Of a stretch of DNA of 64,000 nucleotides, positions 9,637 through 16,602 are shown one piece after another (positions within the stretch are counted from its first letter, which is position 1; every line of letters begins with the position of its first letter). Below the pieces are notes generated by a model. That model did no database searches, had not been told where the DNA came from, and was given only the letters and a program-made list of their open reading frames with translations. Location of the stretch: the NCBI GenBank assembly GCA_964402325.1, contig CAYOBI010000006.1:5229-69228 (forward strand), read 5' to 3'. The translations under genes were made by a program, and so were the position numbers. This DNA comes from Raineyella sp964402325. GTDB lineage: Bacteria > Actinomycetota > Actinomycetes > Propionibacteriales > Propionibacteriaceae.

Positions 9637-10779
9637 TCAGCCGCGACGGTGGAACGTCGCCGACCAGGGGTCGGTGACGATCGTCGAGACCTCGACCGCG
9701 ACGTCGTCGAGCGCGACCGTCAGCCGGTCGGCCAGCACCGGCAGCCAGGTCCATTCCGCGGCCCAATGGCTGATGTCGACCAGCGCCGGCCGGCCCGGGT
9801 CGAGCCGGGCATGCTCGAGGAACTCCCCGGCCGGGTGGTGGCGCAGGTCCGAGGTGACGTAGCAGTCCACCCCGAGGGCCCGGGCGTCGTCCAGCAGTGA
9901 GTCGCCGGCCCCCGCCAGCACCGCGACCCGGCGGATCGTACGGTCCGGGTCTCCGCCGATGCGGACGCCGCCGGCCGTCGCCGGGATGGCGTCGGCCACC
10001 CGCTGGCCGAACTCCGCCAGGGTCGACGGGGCCGCGAGCTCCCCGACCCGGCCGAGTCCCGAGGACGCCGGTGCCGGTGCGGTCTCCACGACGTGCCAGG
10101 CCGGCGTCTCGTACGGGTGGGCCGCCAGCAACGCCTCGACGACCGCGGTGCGACGCGACCGGGGCAGGACCATCTCGACCCGCGACTCCTCGACGTGCTC
10201 GACCTCTCCGACCGTCCCGACGAACGGCGTGGCGTCCTCCAGCGGCCGGAACGACCCGGTCCCCGGGGAGGCGAAGTGACAGGAGTCGTACGCCCCGACC
10301 CGGCCGGCCCCGGCGGCGGTCAGGGCCGCGACGACCCGGTCCAGGTGCCCGGACGGGACGAAGGTGACGAGGTTGTCCAGCCCCGGGGCGGGCCGGGGCA
10401 CCATCGGGCGTTGGTCGTGCAGGCCGAGGGCGTCCGCGAGCGCCTCGCCGACCCCGCCGGGGGCGATGTCGGCATTGGTGTGGCCGGCCCACAGCCCGAT
10501 CCGGTGCTCGGCGAGTCGCAGCACCATCGCGCCCTTCGGGTCATCGGCGTCGATCCCGTGGATGCCGCGCAACAGCAGCGGGTGGTGGGCGACGACCAGG
10601 TCGGCCCCGACGGCGATCGCCTGCTCGACCACGTCGAGGGTGACGTCCACCGTGCAGAGGACCCGGGTCACCGGTCGGCGGCGGTCGCCGACCACCAGGC
10701 CGACCCGGTCCCACGACTCCGCCGTCGCCGGCGGGTACCAGGACTCCAGCGCGGCGACGACGGCGCCGACCGAGGACAT
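9637..10779 (-). CDS. NIF3/YqfO-type dinuclear metal-binding protein
   Basis: This 380-residue protein is in the NIF3 (GTP cyclohydrolase 1 type 2/NIF3) family. ADLVVAHHPLLL and WAGHTNAD give the metal-binding histidines in the N-terminal half, and LVDISHWAAEW supplies the C-terminal metal ligand. At 380 residues it is the long YqfO form: a PII/CutA-like insertion (VTFVPSGHLDRVV to HPYETPAWHV) sits between the halves. The molecular role of the family is unsettled. The ATG at 10779 follows the pepN stop by only 2 bases, so it is the second gene of a pepN-nif3 unit. Confidence 0.85.
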   Translation of the reverse strand: MSSVGAVVAALESWYPPATAESWDRVGLVVGDRRRPVTRVLCTVDVTLDVVEQAIAVGADLVVAHHPLLLRGIHGIDADDPKGAMVLRLAEHRIGLWAGHTNADIAPGGVGEALADALGLHDQRPMVPRPAPGLDNLVTFVPSGHLDRVVAALTAAGAGRVGAYDSCHFASPGTGSFRPLEDATPFVGTVGEVEHVEESRVEMVLPRSRRTAVVEALLAAHPYETPAWHVVETAPAPASSGLGRVGELAAPSTLAEFGQRVADAIPATAGGVRIGGDPDRTIRRVAVLAGAGDSLLDDARALGVDCYVTSDLRHHPAGEFLEHARLDPGRPALVDISHWAAEWTWLPVLADRLTVALDDVAVEVSTIVTDPWSATFHRRG

Positions 10780-10781
10780 CG

Positions 10782-13721
10782 TCAGGCCTGCGGGCCGGTG
10801 GGCGTCGAGCCGGGGGCCGCGTCCGGACCGTCGGTGCGGACAGGCTCGGTGAGGATCGGCTCGGCGACCGCCGGCAGGTGGTGCGAGGTGGGGTCGTCGT
10901 CGAGCGCCGACTCCTCGACGACCGGCATCCCGATCGGGTCGACCTCCGGCAGGACGGGCTCCTCGGCGAAGGGGAGGTCGTCGGCGCTCTCCTCCCCGAC
11001 GGCCGGGACGTCGGCGGCCGCGGGGACCGGGTTGCCGGCCGGCTCCTCCCCGACGGCCTGCTGGGCGGGCTCCTCCGCCGGGGCCGGGGTGGCGAGGTAC
11101 GCCCGGGCCACGGACTGGGCGTGCAGGGCCCGGAACGCGTCGTCGCGCGACTCGGCCAGCGAGCGCCGGATCGGGGCGGTCAACTCGTGGGCGGCCAGGA
11201 AGGCGTCCAGCCGGGCCAGGAACTCCTCGTCGGCGACCGGCGACGGGAAGAGGTTGCGCAGCACGTTCTCGCGCAGCGCGATGCCCTTCTTGTCCCAGCC
11301 GCCGGCCCCGGCGCCCATCACCTCGACGACGTCGAGGAAGCGGTCCGCGTACGGCCGGAGCAGGTCCTCCTGCCCGGTCCGCCAGAACGACAGGCAGATG
11401 CTGCGCTGGGTCTCGTTCGCGACGTCGGCCGCGGCTGTCGCCAGGCGCCAGGCCTCGGCCTTGTCGGCGGCGTCGGGCAGCGCGGCCCGAGCGCCGGCGG
11501 CGCTCTGCTCGCCGCTGATGGTGTGGTCGCGGTCCAGCTCGGCACTGATCTCGGCGTTGCCGACCAGCCCGAGGCGGGCCAGCTGGGTGAGCAGGTGCCA
11601 GCGCAGGTCGGTGTCGATCTCCAGGCCCGGCACCCGCTCCTCGCCGGCGAACCAGGCCCGGACGACCTCGCCGGCCGCGTCGCTGCCGGCGGCCGAGGCC
11701 AGGGTCCGGACGAAGGTGAGCTGCCGGTCGGAGCCGCGCTCGGCGTCGGCGATCAGGTGCGCCAGGCCCTTCTCCAGCTGGTGGCCCAGCTGCGGACGCT
11801 GCTCGGCCGGGGCGTAGAAGCCGACCGCGCTGAGGACCTGGCCCAGGGTGCGCTGCACCGCTGTCGGGTCGGACTCCCGGCCGACCGCGCCGAGCACCAT
11901 CGTGACGTAGTCGGCGGCGAGCAGCTCCCCGTCGCGGGTCATGTCCCACGCGGCGCCCCAGCAGACCGCCCGGGCGAGCGCGGAGTCGAGGTCGCCGACG
12001 TGCTGGACGACGGTGGCGAGGGACTGCCCGTCGAGGCGGACCTTGGCGTACGTCAGGTCGTCGTCGTTGAGCAGGATGATGTCGGGGCGCTGGGCGCCGA
12101 CGAGCTCCACGACGTCGACCACCTCGCCCTCGACGTCGATCTCCACCCGGCCGGTGCGCGTGATGGTGTGCGCGTCGGTGCGGTTGTAGAGGCCGATCGC
12201 CATCCGGTGGATCCGCGTCACCGGGAAGGCCTGCGGCACGTACTGGCGGACGGCGAACCGGGTGAACCGGCCCTCGGCGTCGACGTCGAAGTCCGCGGCG
12301 AGGGTGCTCACCCCGGGCACCTGCAGCCACTGGGCGGCCCAGCCGGACAGGTCCCGGCCGGAGGCGGCCTGCAGCGCGTCGAACAGGTCCTGCAGGGTGG
12401 TGTTGCCGTACGCATGGTCGGCGAAGTACTGCCGGACGCCGGCGAGGAAGTTGTCCCGGCCGACGTAGGCGACCAGCTGGCGCAGCGCCGAGGCGCCCTT
12501 GGCGTACGTGATGCCGTCGAAGTTGGACTCCACCGCGAGCAGGTCGACCATGTCGGCCGCGATCGGGTGGGTCGTCGGCAGCTGGTCCTGGCGGTAGGCC
12601 CAGGTCTTGCGCTGGTTGGCGAAGGTCACCCAGGGCTGCTCGGGGTTCTCGTGGTACTCGGCCATCGCGAAGTGCGAGGCCCACTCGGCGAACGACTCGT
12701 TCAGCCACAGGTCGTCCCACCACGACATCGTCACAAGGTCGCCGAACCACATGTGGGCCATCTCGTGCAGGATCGTGTTGTCGCGGTTCTCGTACGCCGC
12801 GGCGGTCACCCGGGAGCGGAACAGGTAGTCGTCGCGGTGGGTGACGCAGCCGGCGTTCTCCATCGCCCCGGCGTTGAACTCGGGGACGAACGACTGGTCG
12901 TACGTGCCGAACGGGTACGGGGTGCCGAAGGCCGCCTCGAAGACCTCGAAGCCCTGCTTCGTGGTGGCGAAGAGCCGGTCCGCGTCCAGGTGGGGGACCA
13001 TCGACTCGCGGCACAGCAGGGACAGCGGGATGTCACCGTGCGGGCCGGTGTAGGTGTCGTGCACCCGGTGGTAGTTGCCGGCGACCAGCGCGGTCAGGTA
13101 CGTCGAGATCCGCACCGTGGGCGCGAAGTCCCAGCGGGCGTACGCCTGCCCCCACTCGTCCCAGCCGTGCAGCGGGTCCGGTTCGGCGACGACGACCGGG
13201 TCGACCGAGGCGGCGTTGGAGATCACCGTCCAGTTCTGCGGCGCCACGACCGACAGCTCGAAGGTCGCCTTCAGGCTCGGCTGCTCGAAGCCGGCGTACA
13301 TCCGTCGGGCGTCGGCCACCTCGAACTGGCTGTACAGGTAGACGCGGTGGTCGGCCGGGTCGACGAACCGGTGCAGGCCCTCGCCGGTGTGCGAGTAGCG
13401 GCACAGCCCGACGACGGTGAGCTCGTGCTCGCCCTCGGCCAGGGTGAGCGGCAGGCGGGCGCCGTCGTACCCGGAGGTGTCGAGTGGCTCCCCGTCCAGG
13501 GTCGCCTTGAGGATGCCGTCGGCCAGCAGGTCGATCCACGTCGCGCCGGAGCCGCTGCTGAACGTGACGGTCGACCGGGACACGAAGGTGCCCTCCGGGT
13601 CCGCCAGGGGTGCTCCGTCGGGGGCACGGCCGGTGAGGTCGACCTGGACCCGGTAGGCATCGGTGCGGATCAGCCCGGCCCGGGCACGGGCCTCCTCGCG
13701 CGTGATGTTCTCGGAGTACAC
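10782..13721 (-). CDS. pepN: Aminopeptidase N with an acidic, proline-rich C-terminal tail
   Basis: This 979-residue M1 zinc metallopeptidase removes N-terminal residues from peptides in the cytoplasm. GAMEN (285-289) binds the free N-terminus, HEMAH (319-323) and Glu342 in WLNESFAEW bind zinc. An ERAP1-like helical C-terminal domain ends near residue 876. The last about 103 residues (from ATPAPAEEP) are Pro/Ala/Glu/Asp-rich and low-complexity, beyond the usual family end of roughly 850-880. The start is GTG with AAGGTGA upstream. pepN lies next to the Rv2466c-like gene, divergently, as in Mycobacterium (Rv2467/Rv2466c). Confidence 0.93.
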   Translation of the reverse strand: MYSENITREEARARAGLIRTDAYRVQVDLTGRAPDGAPLADPEGTFVSRSTVTFSSGSGATWIDLLADGILKATLDGEPLDTSGYDGARLPLTLAEGEHELTVVGLCRYSHTGEGLHRFVDPADHRVYLYSQFEVADARRMYAGFEQPSLKATFELSVVAPQNWTVISNAASVDPVVVAEPDPLHGWDEWGQAYARWDFAPTVRISTYLTALVAGNYHRVHDTYTGPHGDIPLSLLCRESMVPHLDADRLFATTKQGFEVFEAAFGTPYPFGTYDQSFVPEFNAGAMENAGCVTHRDDYLFRSRVTAAAYENRDNTILHEMAHMWFGDLVTMSWWDDLWLNESFAEWASHFAMAEYHENPEQPWVTFANQRKTWAYRQDQLPTTHPIAADMVDLLAVESNFDGITYAKGASALRQLVAYVGRDNFLAGVRQYFADHAYGNTTLQDLFDALQAASGRDLSGWAAQWLQVPGVSTLAADFDVDAEGRFTRFAVRQYVPQAFPVTRIHRMAIGLYNRTDAHTITRTGRVEIDVEGEVVDVVELVGAQRPDIILLNDDDLTYAKVRLDGQSLATVVQHVGDLDSALARAVCWGAAWDMTRDGELLAADYVTMVLGAVGRESDPTAVQRTLGQVLSAVGFYAPAEQRPQLGHQLEKGLAHLIADAERGSDRQLTFVRTLASAAGSDAAGEVVRAWFAGEERVPGLEIDTDLRWHLLTQLARLGLVGNAEISAELDRDHTISGEQSAAGARAALPDAADKAEAWRLATAAADVANETQRSICLSFWRTGQEDLLRPYADRFLDVVEVMGAGAGGWDKKGIALRENVLRNLFPSPVADEEFLARLDAFLAAHELTAPIRRSLAESRDDAFRALHAQSVARAYLATPAPAEEPAQQAVGEEPAGNPVPAAADVPAVGEESADDLPFAEEPVLPEVDPIGMPVVEESALDDDPTSHHLPAVAEPILTEPVRTDGPDAAPGSTPTGPQA

Positions 13722-13744
13722 GGTGTCACCTTCATGTCGTCGGG

Positions 13745-13795
13745 AGCCTGCGGGGCAGGCTGTCCGGGGAAGACCCCTGCGACAACGTCAGACTA
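13745..13795 (-). promoter_or_regulatory. Candidate pepN promoter and leader hairpin
   Basis: On the reverse strand TAGTCT (13790-13795) is a plausible -10 box for pepN. The leader between it and the GTG contains AGCCTGC-ggg-GCAGGCT (13745-13761), a perfect 7-bp stem with a 3-nt loop, about 24 nt before the start. No convincing -35 box is visible. Confidence 0.4.
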
Positions 13796-13865
13796 GCGAC
13801 TTGGGCGGGCGTCCCGAGGGGACCCGTCCGAAGAACACCCCGAAAAGTCGTGCCGAGCGGTTCTT

Positions 13866-13897
13866 GTCACACCCGTGAAACGTCACACCGGCGAAAC
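13866..13897 (+). promoter_or_regulatory. Two 16-bp tandem direct repeats upstream of the nitroreductase gene
   Basis: GTCACACCCGTGAAAC (13866-13881) is followed with no spacer by GTCACACCGGCGAAAC (13882-13897); 14 of 16 positions agree. The pair ends a few bases before where the -35 region of the 13927 promoter would lie, the usual place for an activator site. The binding protein is unknown. Confidence 0.6.
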
Positions 13898-13926
13898 GTA
13901 CGCTCCGGCGGCCCGGTTCGGCTCCC

Positions 13927-13932
13927 TATCCT
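13927..13932 (+). promoter_or_regulatory. -10 box of a probable leaderless promoter
   Basis: TATCCT is followed by 7 nt (GGGGGAC) and then the ATG of the nitroreductase gene. The G-run could alternatively act as a weak ribosome site. Confidence 0.5.
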
Positions 13933-13939
13933 GGGGGAC

Positions 13940-14590
13940 ATGACAGTTGACGTTTCTCCTATCACTACGTCGTCCACCCCGGCCGGCCTGCAGCAGGTCG
14001 ACTTCTGGTTCGACCCGCAGTGCCCGTGGGCCTGGATGGCCTCCCGCTGGATGCTCGAGGTGGAGAAGGTCCGCCCGGTCCGGACGGTGTTCCACGTGAT
14101 GAGCCTGTCGGTGCTCAATGAGGGCCGCGACGAGCTCGGCGAGGACTACCGCCGCTTCCTGGCCGGCGCCTGGGGCTCGGTGCGGGTCTGCCTGGCGGTC
14201 GAGGAGGCGTACGGGTCGGAGAAGCTGCGCGAGTTCTACACCGCTCTGGGCACCCGCTTCCACCCGCTGAAGCAGCAGCGTGACCGGGCCACGGTCGAGG
14301 CCGCGCTGGCCGAGGTGGGCCTGCCGGCCGAGCTCGCCGATGCCGCCGACACCGACGCCAACGACGAGGCGCTGCGCCGTTCGCACCACGAGGGGATGGA
14401 CCCGGTGGGGGACGAGGTGGGCACGCCGGTGGTCCGGATCAACGGCAAGTCCCTGTTCGGCCCGGTCATCTCCCCGGCCCCCAAGGGCGAGGCGGCCGGC
14501 CGGCTGTTCGACGGCGTGTCGCTGGTCACCGAGTACGACGGCTTCTACGAGCTGAAGCGGTCGCGCACCACCGGCCCGATCTTCGACTGA
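13940..14590 (+). CDS. Rv2466c-like mycothiol-dependent nitroreductase family (DsbA fold) with CPWA motif
   Basis: This 216-residue thioredoxin-fold protein has FWFDPQCPWAWMASRW at its N-terminus and the cis-proline TPVVRI segment in its C-terminal half, with a helical insertion between. Rv2466c of M. tuberculosis, a mycothiol-dependent reductase, has CPWC; here the second cysteine is alanine, so a single-cysteine (mycothiol-mixed-disulfide) chemistry is implied. It is divergent from pepN and precedes rpiB, the same neighbours as in mycobacteria. The start at 13940 is supported by a TATCCT box 7 nt upstream. The tandem repeats at 13866 suggest stress-linked control. Confidence 0.82.
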   Translation: MTVDVSPITTSSTPAGLQQVDFWFDPQCPWAWMASRWMLEVEKVRPVRTVFHVMSLSVLNEGRDELGEDYRRFLAGAWGSVRVCLAVEEAYGSEKLREFYTALGTRFHPLKQQRDRATVEAALAEVGLPAELADAADTDANDEALRRSHHEGMDPVGDEVGTPVVRINGKSLFGPVISPAPKGEAAGRLFDGVSLVTEYDGFYELKRSRTTGPIFD

Positions 14591-14601
14591 TATGTGGGTG
14601 T

Positions 14602-14843
14602 TCAACGTGCCTCGGCCCAGTGCCGGACCGAGGCGCGCAGGAACCCCTGCCAGCTCTCCTCCCGGGTCAGCGTCCCGGTCAGCCCCAGCGTCCCGAGCAG
14701 GCCGTCCACGGTCCGCCGGGTGGCGGCGTCCCAGCNNNNNNNNNNNNNNNNNNNNNNNNNNNNNNNNNNNNNNNNNNNNNNNNNNNNNNNNNNNNNNNNN
14801 NNNNNNNNNNNNNNNNNNNNNNNNNNNNNNNNNNNGCGGGCAT
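14602..14843 (-). CDS. Unidentified protein, interrupted by an assembly gap
   Basis: Both ends of a reverse-strand gene are visible around the N-run. The right end has TACCCT (reverse strand, 14850-14855), 6 nt, then ATG CCC at 14841-14843, a leaderless start like others here. The left end, from 14733 to 14602, reads 43 codons ending in a TGA and containing REESWQGFLRASVRHWAEAR as its last residues. The C-terminal piece is helical and amphipathic, with codon use like the neighbours. The middle is missing and its length is unknown, so the frame across the gap cannot be checked. I do not recognise the family. Confidence 0.55.
14736..14835. other. Assembly gap (100 N)
   Basis: Exactly 100 N. 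This is a conventional placeholder length, so the true missing length is not known. It lies inside the reverse-strand gene described at 14602-14843. Confidence 0.98.
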
Positions 14844-14921
14844 GCTCCCAGGGTAGGAGCGCCCCGCGGCGGGTCCCCGGTCTCCGGAGGGGGCGGCGGG
14901 CGGCCGTGAGATAGTGACCGC

Positions 14922-15371
14922 ATGCGCGTTCACATTGCCACCGATCACGCCGGGTTCGAGCTGAAGAACCACCTCGTCGAGGCTCTCACCGCCGACGGCT
15001 ACGAGGTCGTGGACCACGGGGCCCACGAGTACGACGCCCAGGACGACTACCCGGACACCTGCATCCCGGCCGGCCAGGCGGTGGCCGCGGAACCGGGCTC
15101 GCTCGGGATCGTCATCGGCGGTTCCGGCAACGGGGAGAACATCGCGGCGAACAAGGTCCCGGGGATCCGCTCGATCCTCGCCTGGAACGTCGCGATCGCC
15201 GAGCTCGGCCGGGAGCACAACGATGCCAACGTGATCGCCATCGGCGCCCGGCAGCACGACCCGGAGTTCGCCCTGGCGATGGCGCGGGCCTTCCTCGCCA
15301 CCCCGTTCTCCCAGGACGAGCGCCACCAGCGCCGGATCGACAAGCTCAGCGCGTACGACGCCGCCCGCTGA
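14922..15371 (+). CDS. rpiB: Ribose-5-phosphate isomerase B
   Basis: This 149-residue enzyme of the RpiB/LacA/LacB family interconverts ribose-5-phosphate and ribulose-5-phosphate in the pentose phosphate pathway. TDHAGFELK at the N-terminus and GGSGNGENIAANK near residue 66-78 are the phosphate- and substrate-binding segments. Length is typical. A GATAGT hexamer 6 nt before the ATG may be the -10 box of a leaderless transcript. It lies between the nitroreductase and the Nei-type glycosylase genes, the order seen in M. tuberculosis (Rv2466c, Rv2465c, Rv2464c). Confidence 0.93.
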   Translation: MRVHIATDHAGFELKNHLVEALTADGYEVVDHGAHEYDAQDDYPDTCIPAGQAVAAEPGSLGIVIGGSGNGENIAANKVPGIRSILAWNVAIAELGREHNDANVIAIGARQHDPEFALAMARAFLATPFSQDERHQRRIDKLSAYDAAR

Positions 15372-15393
15372 CCCCTGCGGACCGACCCGCGGG

Positions 15394-15741
15394 TCAGCGG
15401 CGTCGGCCGAGCCTCTTCAGCATCGCCTCGGCGCCCGCGACGGCGTCGGCCTCGTCCTCCGGGCGCGGCCGGGAGACCTCGCGGGCACGCAGCGCGCGGT
15501 CGTGGTTGACCAGGCCGGAGGTGCCGTCGCGCCCGAAGTCGTGCGGCAACGGCGCGTCACGATCGGCCGTCCCCTCGCGTCCGGCCTCTGCCGCCGGCTC
15601 CGGCGCGGCCCGGTCCGGGGTGGGTGTGGTGCGGCGACGTCGCGCGCCGGCCAGGCGGGGACCGGGACGCGACCGGTCGGAGGAACGCTCCACCTCCCCG
15701 GCGGATGCCGGCCCGTCGGGGCGCCCCGGTTCTGCTGCCAT
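15394..15741 (-). CDS. Small disordered hypothetical protein
   Basis: This 115-residue reading frame encodes an Arg/Pro/Ala/Glu-rich, largely disordered protein that ends in a short helix (DAVAGAEAMLKRLGRRR). It is taken as real because TAGGCT on the reverse strand (15748-15753) lies 6 nt before the ATG, matching the leaderless geometry of its neighbours, and because it fits between rpiB and the glycosylase gene without overlap. The composition gives no functional clue. It could still be a spurious frame in GC-rich DNA. Confidence 0.5.
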   Translation of the reverse strand: MAAEPGRPDGPASAGEVERSSDRSRPGPRLAGARRRRTTPTPDRAAPEPAAEAGREGTADRDAPLPHDFGRDGTSGLVNHDRALRAREVSRPRPEDEADAVAGAEAMLKRLGRRR

Positions 15742-15747
15742 GCGGCT

Positions 15748-15753
15748 AGCCTA
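15748..15753 (-). promoter_or_regulatory. -10 box of a probable leaderless promoter
   Basis: TAGGCT on the reverse strand, then 6 nt and ATG of the small hypothetical protein gene. Confidence 0.4.
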
Positions 15754-15794
15754 GTCAGGCGTCACCGCCCGGTGGCACAGACAGGAGGTGTCCG

Positions 15795-16601
15795 GTGCCC
15801 GAGGGTCACGTCCTGCACCGGCTCGCCGACCGGTTGACCACCGCCTTCGCGGGCCGGCGGGTCGCGGTCTCCAGCCCGCAGGGCCGGTTCGCGTCCGAGG
15901 CCCTGCTGCTCGATGGGCACACGCTCGACCGGGCCCGCGCCGTCGGCAAGCACCTGTTCATCGAGTTCGACGACGAGCGGGTCGTGCACATCCACCTCGG
16001 CCTGATCGGGAGGATGACCGTCGAGCCGCCGCATCCGGTGGTGGGCCAGGTGCGGCTGCGGATCGCCACCGAGGCGTACGTGGCCGACCTGCGCGGCCCG
16101 CAGGGCTGCCGGCTGACCGGGCCGTCCGCCGAGGCGGCGATGATCTCCCGCCTCGGGCCCGACCCGCTCGACCCGCGGGCCGACCCGGCCCGGGCGTACG
16201 ACCGGCTGCGGCGTACGCACCGACCGCTGGCCGCGGTGCTGCTGGACCAGTCGGTGCTCGCCGGGGTCGGCAACGTCTACCGCGCCGAGGTGCTGTTCCG
16301 GCAGGGGCTCGATCCGCTGCTGCCCGCCGACGAGCTGGGCCCGGACCGGTGGTCCCGGCTCTGGGTCGACCTGGTCGGGCTGATGACCGAGGGCCGCCGG
16401 GTCGGCCGGATCGACACCGTACGTCCCCAACACACGCCCGAGGCGATGGGGCGCCCGCCACGGGTCGACGACCACGGCGGCGAGGTGTACGTCTACCGCC
16501 GCACCGACCTGCCCTGCCTGGTCTGTGGCACCCCGGTGCGGCGCCGCGACCTGGCCGGCCGGCACCTCTACTGGTGCCCGACCTGCCAGCAGGAGCGCTG
16601 A
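15795..16601 (+). CDS. Fpg/Nei-family DNA glycosylase (Nei1-like)
   Basis: This 268-residue base-excision repair enzyme removes oxidised bases and cleaves the abasic strand. The mature N-terminus would be Pro2-Glu3-Gly4-His5, with Pro2 as the Schiff-base nucleophile and Glu3 as catalytic acid; PEGH is typical of actinobacterial Nei rather than MutM (PELP). A helix-two-turn-helix (LLDQSVLAGVGNVYRAE, near 150-166) and a C-terminal zinc finger (CLVCG, then CPTC) bind DNA. A near-perfect AGGAGGTG (15783-15790) sets the GTG start. It is the counterpart of Rv2464c. The next gene begins 1 base after its stop. Confidence 0.92.
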   Translation: MPEGHVLHRLADRLTTAFAGRRVAVSSPQGRFASEALLLDGHTLDRARAVGKHLFIEFDDERVVHIHLGLIGRMTVEPPHPVVGQVRLRIATEAYVADLRGPQGCRLTGPSAEAAMISRLGPDPLDPRADPARAYDRLRRTHRPLAAVLLDQSVLAGVGNVYRAEVLFRQGLDPLLPADELGPDRWSRLWVDLVGLMTEGRRVGRIDTVRPQHTPEAMGRPPRVDDHGGEVYVYRRTDLPCLVCGTPVRRRDLAGRHLYWCPTCQQER

Positions 16602-16602
16602 G

